Position numbers and translations under genes: made by a program. Under the pieces are notes generated by a model that saw only the letters and a program-made list of their open reading frames with translations, searched no databases and was not told the DNA's origin. Below are positions 49,900 through 57,736 of a stretch of 64,000 nt of DNA, piece by piece; the first letter of the stretch is position 1; each line of letters begins with the position of its first letter. Source of the stretch: Roseisolibacter agri (GTDB lineage Bacteria; Gemmatimonadota; Gemmatimonadetes; Gemmatimonadales; Gemmatimonadaceae); the NCBI RefSeq assembly GCF_030159095.1, contig NZ_BRXS01000003.1, positions 124,001 through 188,000 on the forward strand, read 5' to 3'.

Positions 49900-50745
49900 G
49901 TGCCGCTCCCCGCCCTCGTCGCCACCCGCTACGTCCAGCCCCTGCGCGAGGGGGGCTCGCTGCCCGCGGTGGTGGACACGGCCGACGACGGCGGGCTGTG
50001 GGTCGCGAAGTTCCGCGGCGCGGGCCAGGGCGCGCGCGTGCTGATCGCCGAGCTGGTGGTGGGCGGGCTCGCGCGTGCGCTGGGCCTTCCGGTGCCGGAG
50101 CTCGCGCTGCTCGAGCTGCCGCCCGAGTTCGGCCGCATGGAGCGCGACTCCGAGATCCAGGAGCTGCTGCGCAAGAGCGTCGGGTGCAACATCGGGATGC
50201 GCTACCTCGACGGCGCGTTCAACTTCGACGCGATGGCCGCGGGCGACCTGATCGACGCCGACCTCGCGGCGCGCATCGTCTGGTTCGACGCGTTCGTGAC
50301 GAACATGGACCGCACCGCGCGCAACCCGAACCTGCTCGTGTGGCAGCGGAAGCCGTGGCTCATCGACCACGGCGCGGCGCTCTACGTGCACCACGACTGG
50401 CGCGGCGTGGACGAGGCGCGCACGCGCGCGCCCTTCCCGCTCGTGAGGCAGCACGTGCTGCTGGCGAGGAGCGGCGACCTCGCGGCCGCCGACGCCGCGC
50501 TCGCGCCGCAGGTGACCGAGGCGCTGCTCGCCGGCGTGCTGGCCGACGTGCCCGACACGCTGTTCGACGATCCGTCGGGCCCCGTGGGCGCGGGTGAGCT
50601 GCCGGGCGCGGAGGCCGCGCGCGCGCGCTACGTGGAGTACCTCACGACGCGCGTGCGCGCGCCGCGCGCGTTCGTCGAGACGGCGATCGCCGCGCAGGCC
50701 GACGCGCGCCGCGCGCCGCCGCAGCGGCTGCAGGCGCGCCGGTGA
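49900..50745 (+). CDS. HipA-like kinase-fold protein
   Basis: The 281-residue product resembles the catalytic core of HipA-type Ser/Thr kinases without the HipA N-terminal subdomain. VAKFRGAGQGARVLIAELVV carries the ATP-binding Lys, VWFDAFVTNMDRTARNPNLL the catalytic Asp and Asn, and WLIDHGAALY the metal-binding Asp. GTG at 49900 is chosen because the family begins close to ALVATRYVQPLREGGSLPAV; an ATG at 49804 is in frame. It is followed with a four-base overlap by a DUF3037 gene, a pairing I recall in other genomes. Not a classic hipBA pair: no HipB antitoxin is present. Confidence 0.85.
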   Translation: MPLPALVATRYVQPLREGGSLPAVVDTADDGGLWVAKFRGAGQGARVLIAELVVGGLARALGLPVPELALLELPPEFGRMERDSEIQELLRKSVGCNIGMRYLDGAFNFDAMAAGDLIDADLAARIVWFDAFVTNMDRTARNPNLLVWQRKPWLIDHGAALYVHHDWRGVDEARTRAPFPLVRQHVLLARSGDLAAADAALAPQVTEALLAGVLADVPDTLFDDPSGPVGAGELPGAEAARARYVEYLTTRVRAPRAFVETAIAAQADARRAPPQRLQARR

Positions 50746-51155
50746 GCCCCGTGTCGCATCACGCGTCGCCTCCGGCCACCTGGGTGGCGTACGACTTCGC
50801 GGTGCTGCGCGCGGTCGCGCATCCGCACCTCGGCACCTTCGTGCCGGTGGGCGTGGTGGTGCACGCGCGCACGGCGGAGTACCTGGCGCTGCGCACGCTG
50901 CGCGACGCGGCGGCGCTCCGCGCGCGCGTTCCCGACGTGGACTCGGAGCTGCTGGCGCGCTACCTGGACGCGTGCGAGGCGGTCTGCCGCGGCGACGCGG
51001 CGGCGGGCCCGGTCGCGCTGGCGCCGCCGTCGGAGCGCTTCCACTGGATCACGGCGCCGCGCTCGGACGTGATCCAGTCGTCGCCGGTGCACGGCGGGCT
51101 GTGCGATGACCCGGCGCGCGCGCTGGAGCGGCTGTACGCCGAGTACGTGGGCTGA
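50742..51155 (+). CDS. DUF3037 protein, partner of the HipA-like kinase
   Basis: The 137-residue product matches the DUF3037 pattern: an N-terminal strand WVAYDFAVLRAVAHPHLGTF with VPVGVVVHARTAEYLALRTL, and a C-terminal segment RFHWITAPRSDVIQSSPVHG-GLCDDP. The GTG overlaps the kinase stop (GTGA), implying coupled translation. Function is unknown; as the stable neighbour of the kinase it may be its substrate or regulator. Confidence 0.85.
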   Translation: MSPVSHHASPPATWVAYDFAVLRAVAHPHLGTFVPVGVVVHARTAEYLALRTLRDAAALRARVPDVDSELLARYLDACEAVCRGDAAAGPVALAPPSERFHWITAPRSDVIQSSPVHGGLCDDPARALERLYAEYVG

Positions 51156-51185
51156 CGCCGCCTGACGGCGCCAGCGCCGCCGCGC

Positions 51186-51467
51186 TCAGTGCGGGATCGG
51201 CGCCGGCGGCCCGGCGTCGCGCTCGACGACGATCGTCCAGCGCGCCGCCATCGCGGCGATGCTGCCGATGGTCGCCCAGAGCGGGAGCAGCAGCGCGCCG
51301 ACGATGCCCGCGGTGAGCGGCACGTCGAGCACGGTGCGCCCCTCGCTGTTCTTGATGACGATGCGCCGCACGTTGCCGGCGCGGATGATGTTCTTGACCG
51401 TCTGCAGCAGCTCGCTGCCGGTGGCCTGGATCTCTTCGATGATGGGGGGGCGCTGGCCGGTCGTCAT
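51186..51467 (-). CDS. DUF4342 protein
   Basis: The 93-residue product has an N-terminal helical part (PPIIEEIQATGSELLQTVKN), a strand region (NVRRIVIKNSEGRTVLDVPL) and one membrane helix (VGALLLPLWATIGSIAAMAA). This is the DUF4342 layout; the family has no established function. An R-family palindrome lies just upstream. Confidence 0.85.
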   Translation of the reverse strand: MTTGQRPPIIEEIQATGSELLQTVKNIIRAGNVRRIVIKNSEGRTVLDVPLTAGIVGALLLPLWATIGSIAAMAARWTIVVERDAGPPAPIPH

Positions 51468-51540
51468 CGCATGCCTCGGGTCGGGTCGGTCGGGGACGTG
51501 AGGGCCCTACGGACGGGGGCGGGCGGAGTTGCAAGCAGGG

Positions 51541-51765
51541 CCCTGCGGGCTGCGGACTGCGGTTCCAGGGCCGCTCGGGACGCGTCGGCCCGCCGGATCC
51601 TCCAGCCTTTGGAGAGGATGCGGATGCTCCGGATGGGAACGGATCATTCGGATCGCTCCTCGCGGGTGCACGGCACATCGCCGCCGCGAGGAGCAGATCC
51701 GGAGCCTGACCGTTCCAGATCCGGAGCATCCGCACCCCTAGGTCGCCGACCCGTGCCCGGCCCGC
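51541..51765. repeat. Composite intergenic palindrome, R family copy 3
   Basis: GCTGCGG heptamers (CTGCGGGCTGCGGACTGCGG) are followed by an imperfect hairpin with arms GAGGATGCGGATGCTCCGGA and TCCGGAGCATCCGCACCCC. It lies in the 468-bp gap between the DUF4342 gene and the acetyltransferase gene. Confidence 0.8.
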
Positions 51766-51774
51766 CGGACCCGA

Positions 51775-51935
51775 ACGGCAACGGCAGCAAGGATGAAGTC
51801 CGAGAAGATCGGATAAGAGCGGATGGCTCCGTGTGGCGGCGAGGGATCTCGCGCTCCACCGGAGCCATCCGTCGTTATCAGACCTTATCAGATCTTCATC
51901 CTTGCCAATGCCGTTCGCGGTTCGGGTCCGGCGCG
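51775..51935. repeat. Palindrome, S family copy 1
   Basis: AACGGCAACGGCAGCAAGGA, GATCGGATAAGAGCGGATGG and CTCCG pair with CGGAGCCATCCGTCGTTATC, AGATCTTCATCCTTGCCAA and GCCGTTCG. A second copy is at 56888-57070, and both end GTTCG(A/G)GTCCGGCGCGTC. Confidence 0.78.
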
Positions 51936-52250
51936 TCACCGCACCCGGATGTCCCGCTCCTCCGGATGCGCCTCCAGCCACGCGTGCACGAACGGGCACG
52001 AGGGGATCACGTGCTGCCCCTCGCGGCGTGCGTGCGCGAACGCCGCCCGCACCAGCGCCTCGCCCACGCCGTCGCCGCGCGCCGCCTCCGGCACGTACGT
52101 GTGCTGCAGGTCCAGCACGTCCGGCCCCGCGTGCACGTACGCCAGCTCGGCCTGGCCGTCGGGCGTGTCGGCGACGAAGCGGTGGGACTGGGGCTCGTGC
52201 CGCACGGCGGGCGTGTCGGCGGGCGTGTCGGCGGGCGTGGCGTCGGTCAT
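51936..52250 (-). CDS. GNAT-like N-acetyltransferase (YjdJ type)
   Basis: The 104-residue product has an Ala/Thr/Pro repeat N terminus and the short Gcn5-related fold: RFVADTPDGQAELAYVHAGP, HTYVPEAARGDGVGEALVRA (acetyl-CoA binding RGxGxG-like motif), AFAHARREGQHVIPSCPFVH. Such small GNATs are common and their substrates unknown. The start at 52250 gives the standard length. Confidence 0.85.
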   Translation of the reverse strand: MTDATPADTPADTPAVRHEPQSHRFVADTPDGQAELAYVHAGPDVLDLQHTYVPEAARGDGVGEALVRAAFAHARREGQHVIPSCPFVHAWLEAHPEERDIRVR

Positions 52251-52301
52251 GAGAGAACGGCGAGGGGGGTGATCGGCGCGGTCACCACGCGTCACCACGC
52301 G

Positions 52302-54320
52302 TCACCACGCGATGCCGTGGTCCTCGCCGTGGTGGGCGGACGCGCCCCAGAGCGTGCGGTGCTTGCGGTCGAACCAGATCGCGTTGATCGGCCCGTTCGT
52401 GCGCGACTCGAACTCGAGCGTGTAGCCCATGTTGCGCAGCGCCGTGCGCACCGGGTCCGGCGTCGAGCTGTTGACCAGGATGCGCCCCGGCCGCGACTCG
52501 TGCGCGCCGAACGAGCTGCGCATCTGGTACGTGTTGACGTTCGGCGCCTCCGCCGCCTGCTGCGGGGTCATCCCCCACTCGACGACGTTGAGGAAGTACT
52601 GGAGCAGGTTCTGGTCCTGCGAGTCGCCGCCCTGCACGGCAAACGCGAGGAACGGCACGCCGTCCTTGAGCGCGAGCGTCGGCGTCAGCGTCACGCGCGG
52701 CCGCTTGCCCGGCTGGATGACGTTGAACGGCCCGTCCTCCTTCGCCGTGACGAAGCTCTGCGCGCGCTGCGACAGCCCGATCCCCGTGCGCCCCGCGATC
52801 ACCGCCGGCACCCAGCCGCCGCTCGGCGTGATCGACACCACCCAGCCGCTCGTGTCGGCGGCCTCGATGGAGGTCGTGCCGGCGTGGAACTGCGCCGTGA
52901 ACGCCGAGTCGTGCGTCGCCATCTCCGTCGCGAACGCGCCGGCTTCGTCCTTCGCAGCGTTCGCGTCCTCCTGCGGCACCACGCGGTCCTGCTGCCCGCT
53001 GCGCTTCAGCGTGTCCGGCGCCGGCTGCACCGTCCACCGCGCGAGCAGGTCGCGGTACGGGTTCGTGCCGCCCTGGAACGGATACGGATCCCCCGGCTTG
53101 ATGGTCGAGTCGTTGCGCGCCCAGTCGATCTGCGCGTAGCGCTGCTTCGCGTACTCCTTCGACAGCAGCCCCTGCGTCGGCGGCGCGGGCTCGTACGACG
53201 GATCGCCGTAGTAGAAGTCGCGGTCCGCGAACGCGAGGCTCATCGCCTGGTACACCGCGTGGATGTAGCGCGGCGAGTTGTAGCCCATCGCCTTCAGGTC
53301 CGCGTTCTCCAGGATGTTCAGCGCCTGCAGCATCGCCGGGCCCTGCTGCCAGATCGGGAGCTTGTAGACCTCGATCCCCTTGTAGCTCACGCTCACCGGG
53401 GTCTCGATCTTCACCTTCCAGCTGGCGAGGTCCTGCAGCGTGAACAGCCCGCCCTCCTCGCGCGTGCCGCGCACCAGCTCCTGCGCGATGTCGCCCTTGT
53501 AGAAGCGGTCGTACGCCGCGTAGATCGCCGCCCTGCGGTCCTTCCCCGCGCGGCGCGCGGTGCGCTCGGCGTCGACCAGCTTGCGGAACGTCGCGGCGAG
53601 GTCGGGCTGCCGGAAGATCTCGCCCGGCTCCGGCGCCTCGCGGCCACCGGCGAGCGGCGCGTCGCGATGCGGCAGCATGATCGTCGGCGCGACCTTCCAC
53701 TTCTTGATCTCGTTCTTGTCGCTCTCGATCTTGTTCGCCGTCTGCGCGTCGATCGCGTAGCCGTCGGCCATCTCGATCGCGGGCGCGAGCACCTGCTCCA
53801 GCGTCATCGTGCCGTACTCGGCGAGCATCGTCATCAGGCCGCCGGGCGTGCCGGGCGTGACCGCCGCCAGCGGCCCGTACTCGGGCGGATAGCGATAGCC
53901 CTTCGACCGGTAGTACGCCGCGGTCGCCCCGCTCGGCGCGACGCCGAGCGCGTTGATGCCGATGACCTTCTTCGTCTTCGGGTTGTAGATCAGCGCCTGC
54001 GTCTCGCCGCCGCACGACAGCGTGTCCCACATCGTGCACGTCGCCGCGAGCATCGCGGCCGCCGCGTCCACCGCGTTGCCGCCGCGCTGGAACATCATCG
54101 CGCCCGCCGTCGCCGCGATCGGCTTGCCCGTCACCGCGACCCAGTGCCGCCCGTGCAGCGGCGGCTTGTTCGTGCGGCGTGGCGGCAGCGGCCACTCGGC
54201 CGACGTCGCGCGCTCGGGCGCGGGGCGGTCCTGGGCGGCGAGGACGGCGGGCGTGAGCGCGGGGAGGGCCAGCGCGAGGGCGAGGCGGAGGCGCGGGAGC
54301 GGACGCGAGAGCGGCGGCAT
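52302..54320 (-). CDS. ggt: Gamma-glutamyltransferase
   Basis: Periplasmic enzyme that cleaves or transfers gamma-glutamyl groups (glutathione turnover) after self-processing into two subunits. The 672-residue product has a signal peptide (LALALALPALTPAVLAAQ), the large-subunit motif AGAMMFQRGGNAVDAAAAML, and the small-subunit start at the nucleophile Thr in AGTTSIEAADTSGWVVSITP, where the second Thr is the catalytic residue. Later motifs include GDSQDQNLLQYFLNVVEWGM. The ATG at 54320 is chosen for the signal peptide. It stands alone. Confidence 0.93.
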   Translation of the reverse strand: MPPLSRPLPRLRLALALALPALTPAVLAAQDRPAPERATSAEWPLPPRRTNKPPLHGRHWVAVTGKPIAATAGAMMFQRGGNAVDAAAAMLAATCTMWDTLSCGGETQALIYNPKTKKVIGINALGVAPSGATAAYYRSKGYRYPPEYGPLAAVTPGTPGGLMTMLAEYGTMTLEQVLAPAIEMADGYAIDAQTANKIESDKNEIKKWKVAPTIMLPHRDAPLAGGREAPEPGEIFRQPDLAATFRKLVDAERTARRAGKDRRAAIYAAYDRFYKGDIAQELVRGTREEGGLFTLQDLASWKVKIETPVSVSYKGIEVYKLPIWQQGPAMLQALNILENADLKAMGYNSPRYIHAVYQAMSLAFADRDFYYGDPSYEPAPPTQGLLSKEYAKQRYAQIDWARNDSTIKPGDPYPFQGGTNPYRDLLARWTVQPAPDTLKRSGQQDRVVPQEDANAAKDEAGAFATEMATHDSAFTAQFHAGTTSIEAADTSGWVVSITPSGGWVPAVIAGRTGIGLSQRAQSFVTAKEDGPFNVIQPGKRPRVTLTPTLALKDGVPFLAFAVQGGDSQDQNLLQYFLNVVEWGMTPQQAAEAPNVNTYQMRSSFGAHESRPGRILVNSSTPDPVRTALRNMGYTLEFESRTNGPINAIWFDRKHRTLWGASAHHGEDHGIAW

Positions 54321-54467
54321 GGCGGCGGAAGTGGGGGAGCGCGGCGGGCCGGGACGTCGGTCGGAAGGTATCGCCGGACCACGCGACCGGAACGCGGGCG
54401 CTCTGGACGCCCCGGCCCACGCGCGCGAGGTTGGGACGGCCACCGCCGCTGTCACGCCGAGGGAGCC

Positions 54468-54728
54468 ATGGAAGAGTCGCTCACGCCCGTGCCGGATCCG
54501 TCCGGCGCGCTCGTCCCGCCGGGGAACCGGCCGCCCACGACGACCACCACCGCGCTGCTGCCGAGCCCCGAGCCGGGCCCGCGCCGCCTCCCGCCGGCCG
54601 AGCGGTCGCGCTGGCAGCGGCTGCTCGCCAGCACGAAGGCGCTCGTGAACGCGGTCCTCGACCTGACCGACGACGCGGTGGACCGCGTGGCGGAGACGGT
54701 GGGGCTGCGGCGGGGGCCGACGCCGTGA
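54468..54728 (+). CDS. Hypothetical 86-aa protein upstream of DinB
   Basis: The small product has a Pro/Thr-rich first half (PPGNRPPTTTTTALLPSPEP) and a short amphipathic helix (TKALVNAVLDLTDDAVDRVA). No family is recognised. The ATG follows GGGAG closely, and the gene overlaps the DinB gene start by four bases, which supports it as a real coupled gene. Confidence 0.62.
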   Translation: MEESLTPVPDPSGALVPPGNRPPTTTTTALLPSPEPGPRRLPPAERSRWQRLLASTKALVNAVLDLTDDAVDRVAETVGLRRGPTP

Positions 54729-55270
54729 CGCCGGCGAGGAGCACGGCGACGAACGCCGCGAAGAAGACGCCCGCCGCCAAGGCGCCGCCCGCGCCGTTCG
54801 ATCCGGCGGCGGCGCTGCTGGAGGCGTTCGCGACCAGCGACCGGATCAACCACTACCTGCTGGCGCACCTGCCGGCGGAGGCGTGGGCCGCCGCGCCCCC
54901 GGGCGGGAAGGGGCGCACGATCGCCGCGATCGTCGCCCACATGCACAACGTGCGGCTGATGTGGCTCAAGGCCGCCGGCGCGGCCGCGCTCCCGGCACCG
55001 CTCGACCGGGCGACCGTGACGCCCGCGCAGGCCGCCGACGCGCTCGCCGAGAGCCGCGCCGCGCTGGCCGACGTGCTGGCCGCGGCGCTGGCGGGCGACG
55101 GCCGGGTGAAGGGCTTCAAGCCCGACGTCGTCGGCTTCTTCGGCTACCTGGTGGCCCACGACGCCCACCACCGCGGCCAGATCGCGATGCTCGCGCGGCA
55201 GGTCGGCCACCCGCTCCCGCAGTCGGCGATGTTCGGGATGTGGGAGTGGGGGAGTCGGGGGAAGGACTGA
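54725..55270 (+). CDS. DinB-family protein
   Basis: DinB-type four-helix metalloproteins act as bacillithiol or other thiol S-transferases in some species. The 181-residue product has the fold's motifs: a basic Ala/Lys N terminus, NHYLLAHLPAEAWAAAPPGG, AIVAHMHNVRLMWLKAAGAA (first metal His) and LVAHDAHHRGQIAMLARQVG (second metal pair). It starts at GTG overlapping the previous stop (GTGA). Confidence 0.87.
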   Translation: MTPARSTATNAAKKTPAAKAPPAPFDPAAALLEAFATSDRINHYLLAHLPAEAWAAAPPGGKGRTIAAIVAHMHNVRLMWLKAAGAAALPAPLDRATVTPAQAADALAESRAALADVLAAALAGDGRVKGFKPDVVGFFGYLVAHDAHHRGQIAMLARQVGHPLPQSAMFGMWEWGSRGKD

Positions 55271-55500
55271 CGGCAGCTGCGTGCTGCGTGCTGCGTGAAC
55301 GGCCTCGGGACGCGTCAACGCGCCGGGGCCGTTCGGCCTTTGGGGAGGCTACGGATGCTCCGGATGAAACGGAGCCTTCGGATCGCTCCGCGTCGCGGCG
55401 ACGCTCCCTGCGCCCAAGCGGAGCGATCCGTTTCATCCGTTCAGGTCCGGAGCATCCGTATCCCTCCCAACGGGCACAGGGGGTTCGGCGCGAGGGCGCA
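55271..55500. repeat. Composite intergenic palindrome, R family copy 4
   Basis: GCTGCGT heptamers (AGCTGCGTGCTGCGTGCTGC) are followed by a hairpin with arms GGAGGCTACGGATGCTCCGG and GTCCGGAGCATCCGTATCC, and inner arms GATGAAACGGA / TCCGTTTCATC. It lies between the DinB gene and the qorB-like gene. Confidence 0.82.
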
Positions 55501-55520
55501 GGTCACGCCACCCCCGGCGG

Positions 55521-56384
55521 TCACACCGTCGTCGCATGCGCGGCGAGCGCCTCGGCGACCGCCGTCGCCAGCGGTGTCGTCGGGCGGCCGATGAGGCGCG
55601 ACAGCTGCCGCGAGTCGTCGAACAGCGCGCCCCGCGCGGCGGCGGCGTCCCACCCCGCGATGGCCTGTGCGAGCCGCTCCGGCAGGCCGAAGCTCGTCAG
55701 CGTCGCCGCGTACTCGGCCGGCGGCAGGTCGCGGTACGGGATGTCGCGCCCCGTCTGGCGCGAGAGCTCGGCGGCCAGGTCGGGGAGCGTCCAGGCCTCG
55801 TCGCCGGCCAGCTCGTAGGTCCGCCCCTCGTGCCCGGTGCCCGCGAGCACCACCGCGGCCGCCTCGGCGTAGTCCGCGCGCGTGGCCGACGAGATCCGCG
55901 CCCCGTCCGCGCTGCCGAGGAGCGCCCCGCCGGCGAGCGCGCCGGGGATCGCGCCCGTGTAGTTCTCCGTGTACCAGCTGTTGCGGAGGATCGTGTACGC
56001 CACGCCCGACGCCTTCAGGTCGGCCTCCGCGGCGCGGTGGTCGGCCGCGAGGTCGATCGGCGAGTCGTCCGCGCGGAGGATGCTCGTGTAGACGACGCGT
56101 CCCACGCCCGTGCGCCGGGCCGCCTCGATCACCGCGCGGTGCTGCGCGACGCGCTTGCCGGGCACCGTCCCGGAGACGAGGAGCAGCGTGTCGACGCCGG
56201 GGAGGGCGCGGTCGAGGGTCTCGGGCCGATCGTAGTCCGCCTCGCGGACGGCGACCCCGAGGTCCGCGGCCTTCGCGGGCGTGCGGACGAGGGCCACGAG
56301 GTCGGCCGCAGGGACCTTCCCCTTGAGCGAGTCGAGGACGAGGCGGCCGAGGTGGCCGGTCGCGCCCGTGATGGCGATGGTCAT
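55521..56384 (-). CDS. NAD(P)-binding quinone oxidoreductase-like protein (QorB type)
   Basis: A Rossmann-fold atypical SDR of the NmrA/QOR2 type. The 287-residue product has GATGHLGRLVLDSLKGK as the dinucleotide-binding loop, VDTLLLVSGTVPGKRVAQHR and YTILRNSWYTENYTGAIPGA. This resembles E. coli YtfG (QorB), an NADPH quinone reductase. Divergent from it is an HxlR-type regulator, as in the ytfG-ytfH locus, which supports a quinone- or redox-stress role. Confidence 0.87.
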   Translation of the reverse strand: MTIAITGATGHLGRLVLDSLKGKVPAADLVALVRTPAKAADLGVAVREADYDRPETLDRALPGVDTLLLVSGTVPGKRVAQHRAVIEAARRTGVGRVVYTSILRADDSPIDLAADHRAAEADLKASGVAYTILRNSWYTENYTGAIPGALAGGALLGSADGARISSATRADYAEAAAVVLAGTGHEGRTYELAGDEAWTLPDLAAELSRQTGRDIPYRDLPPAEYAATLTSFGLPERLAQAIAGWDAAAARGALFDDSRQLSRLIGRPTTPLATAVAEALAAHATTV

Positions 56385-56437
56385 GTGACGTGTCTCCGGG
56401 TGAGGCGAGAGGTGACCCGGAGCAGCCTAGGCGCCTT

Positions 56438-56475
56438 GCTTACTTTTCGTAAGTACGTACATTTCTGTAAGTATG
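56438..56475. promoter_or_regulatory. Operator/promoter between qorB-like and HxlR genes
   Basis: An AT-rich patch in otherwise GC-rich DNA contains the inverted repeat CTTAC-N5-GTAAG (56439-56453), the palindrome GTACGTAC (56453-56460) and a second GTAAGTA 18 bases after the first, up to the HxlR start. HxlR proteins commonly bind such sites between divergent genes. Confidence 0.65.
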
Positions 56476-56883
56476 GCGACCTCCTCCACGACGTCCGACG
56501 CCCCGGCCACGCTCTCGGCGCAGCTGCAGCGCGGCGACCTCCTCGCCGTCGACTGCCCGTCGCGCGAGGTGCTCAAGCACGTGACCAGCCGCTGGGGCGT
56601 CCTCGTGCTGATGACGCTCGAAGGGGGCACGCACCGCTTCAGCGAGCTGCGGCGCACCATCGGCGGCGTGAGCGAGCGCATGCTCGCGCAGACGCTGCAG
56701 TGGCTGGAGGGCGACGGCCTGGTCGACCGCGTCGCCTACGAGGTGGTCCCGCCGCACGTGGAGTACAGCCTGACGCCCCTCGGCCGCGAGGCGGCGGAGC
56801 GGGTGCGCGCGCTGGCGGACTGGATCGAGACGAGCCTGCCGCGCATCACGGAGTCGTGGAGCACGCGCGAGCTGGACGGTTAG
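56473..56883 (+). CDS. HxlR-family transcriptional regulator
   Basis: The 136-residue product is a winged-helix repressor of the HxlR/YtfH type: HVTSRWGVLVLMTLEGGTHR, FSELRRTIGGVSERMLAQTL and WLEGDGLVDRVAYEVVPPHV, ending EYSLTPLGREAAERVRALAD. A Cys in LAVDCPSREV could sense redox state, as in QorR/YodB members. It is divergent from the qorB-like gene and probably represses it through the palindromic gap. Confidence 0.93.
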   Translation: MATSSTTSDAPATLSAQLQRGDLLAVDCPSREVLKHVTSRWGVLVLMTLEGGTHRFSELRRTIGGVSERMLAQTLQWLEGDGLVDRVAYEVVPPHVEYSLTPLGREAAERVRALADWIETSLPRITESWSTRELDG

Positions 56884-57085
56884 TGCTCCGTCTGCGGAAC
56901 TGCAAACGGCAGCAAGGATGAAAGTCCGACAAGATCTGATAAGTGCGGATGGCTCCGGTGTGGCGCGACCGACATCGCACCCACGCGGAGCCATCCGTCG
57001 TTATCCGATCTTGTCAGATATTGTCCTTGCAATTGCCGTTCGGCGTTCGAGTCCGGCGCGTCGATGCAGGTCCGCAGCACGCCGC
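56884..57085. repeat. Palindrome, S family copy 2
   Basis: AAACGGCAGCAAGGATGAAA, GATCTGATAAGTGCGGATGG and CTCCG pair with CGGAGCCATCCGTCGTTATC, GATCTTGTCAGATATTGTCC and TTGCAATTGCCGTT. It matches 51775-51935 and lies between two convergent genes. Confidence 0.8.
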
Positions 57086-57093
57086 ACGCAGCG

Positions 57094-57633
57094 TCAGTAG
57101 TTCCGCTGCTGCTGCCGCGCCTTCACGGCCGCGACGAAGCGCTCGCCGTCCTCCGGCGTGAAGCGTGCGCCGCTCTTGCCGTCGCCATCACGGTCCGTGT
57201 TGCCGTGGCCGCTCATCGAGAACTTCGTGTTGCCCTTGCTCTCGAACTGGATGCGGCCGTCCTCGTAGCGCACGTTCTCGACGTCCTGCACCGGCACGCG
57301 CACCACGAAGCCCATCGCGCCGCCGACGATCTTGCCGACCGAGCTGCCGATCAGGTTCCCGATCGCGCCGGCCTCCTTGTCCACCGACGAGTCGACCTGC
57401 GCCTTCACCGACTGGCGCAGGCTGTCGGAGAGCTGGAAGCGCACCGTGTCGCCGACGAGCATCAGCACCACGGCGCCGTCGGTGCTCGTGACCGACACGT
57501 CGCCCTCGCCGAGTTGCACGGCGCGCGCGGTGTCGCCGCTGGCGAACGAGACGCCGCCCTCGTCGTGGTCGCCGAACGAGCAGGCGGCGAGGGCGATCGG
57601 CAGCGCGAGGAGAGTGAGGCGAGCGAGGCGCAT
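57094..57633 (-). CDS. Lipoprotein of unknown function
   Basis: The 179-residue product has a lipobox (LALPIALAACSFGDHDEGGV), a small beta-rich domain (DVSVTSTDGAVVLMLVGDTV, RFQLSDSLRQSVKAQVDSSV), a Gly-rich helix (GAIGNLIGSSVGKIVGGAMG) and a C-terminal EF-hand-like patch (GHGNTDRDGDGKSG) that could bind calcium. No family was recognised. A terminator-like hairpin lies upstream. Confidence 0.8.
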   Translation of the reverse strand: MRLARLTLLALPIALAACSFGDHDEGGVSFASGDTARAVQLGEGDVSVTSTDGAVVLMLVGDTVRFQLSDSLRQSVKAQVDSSVDKEAGAIGNLIGSSVGKIVGGAMGFVVRVPVQDVENVRYEDGRIQFESKGNTKFSMSGHGNTDRDGDGKSGARFTPEDGERFVAAVKARQQQRNY

Positions 57634-57678
57634 GGTCGGTTCGGTGGAAGGGGTGCGGCCTATCGTACTCCACGCACT

Positions 57679-57716
57679 ACGCCCCCGCCACGACGTTGGT
57701 GTCGTGACGGGGGCGT
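57679..57716 (-). terminator. Hairpin downstream of the cupredoxin-like gene
   Basis: ACGCCCCCG and CGGGGGCGT, then CACGAC and GTCGTG around GTTGGT, form a 15-bp stem with one mismatch, 21 bp past the cupredoxin-like gene stop. No T-run is present on the transcribed side. Confidence 0.65.
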
Positions 57717-57736
57717 TCGACCTGCCGAGCGTGCGT

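Noticed and set aside
49900-51155. Classical hipBA toxin-antitoxin pair
   Set aside because: No HipB-like HTH gene precedes the kinase; the partner is DUF3037.
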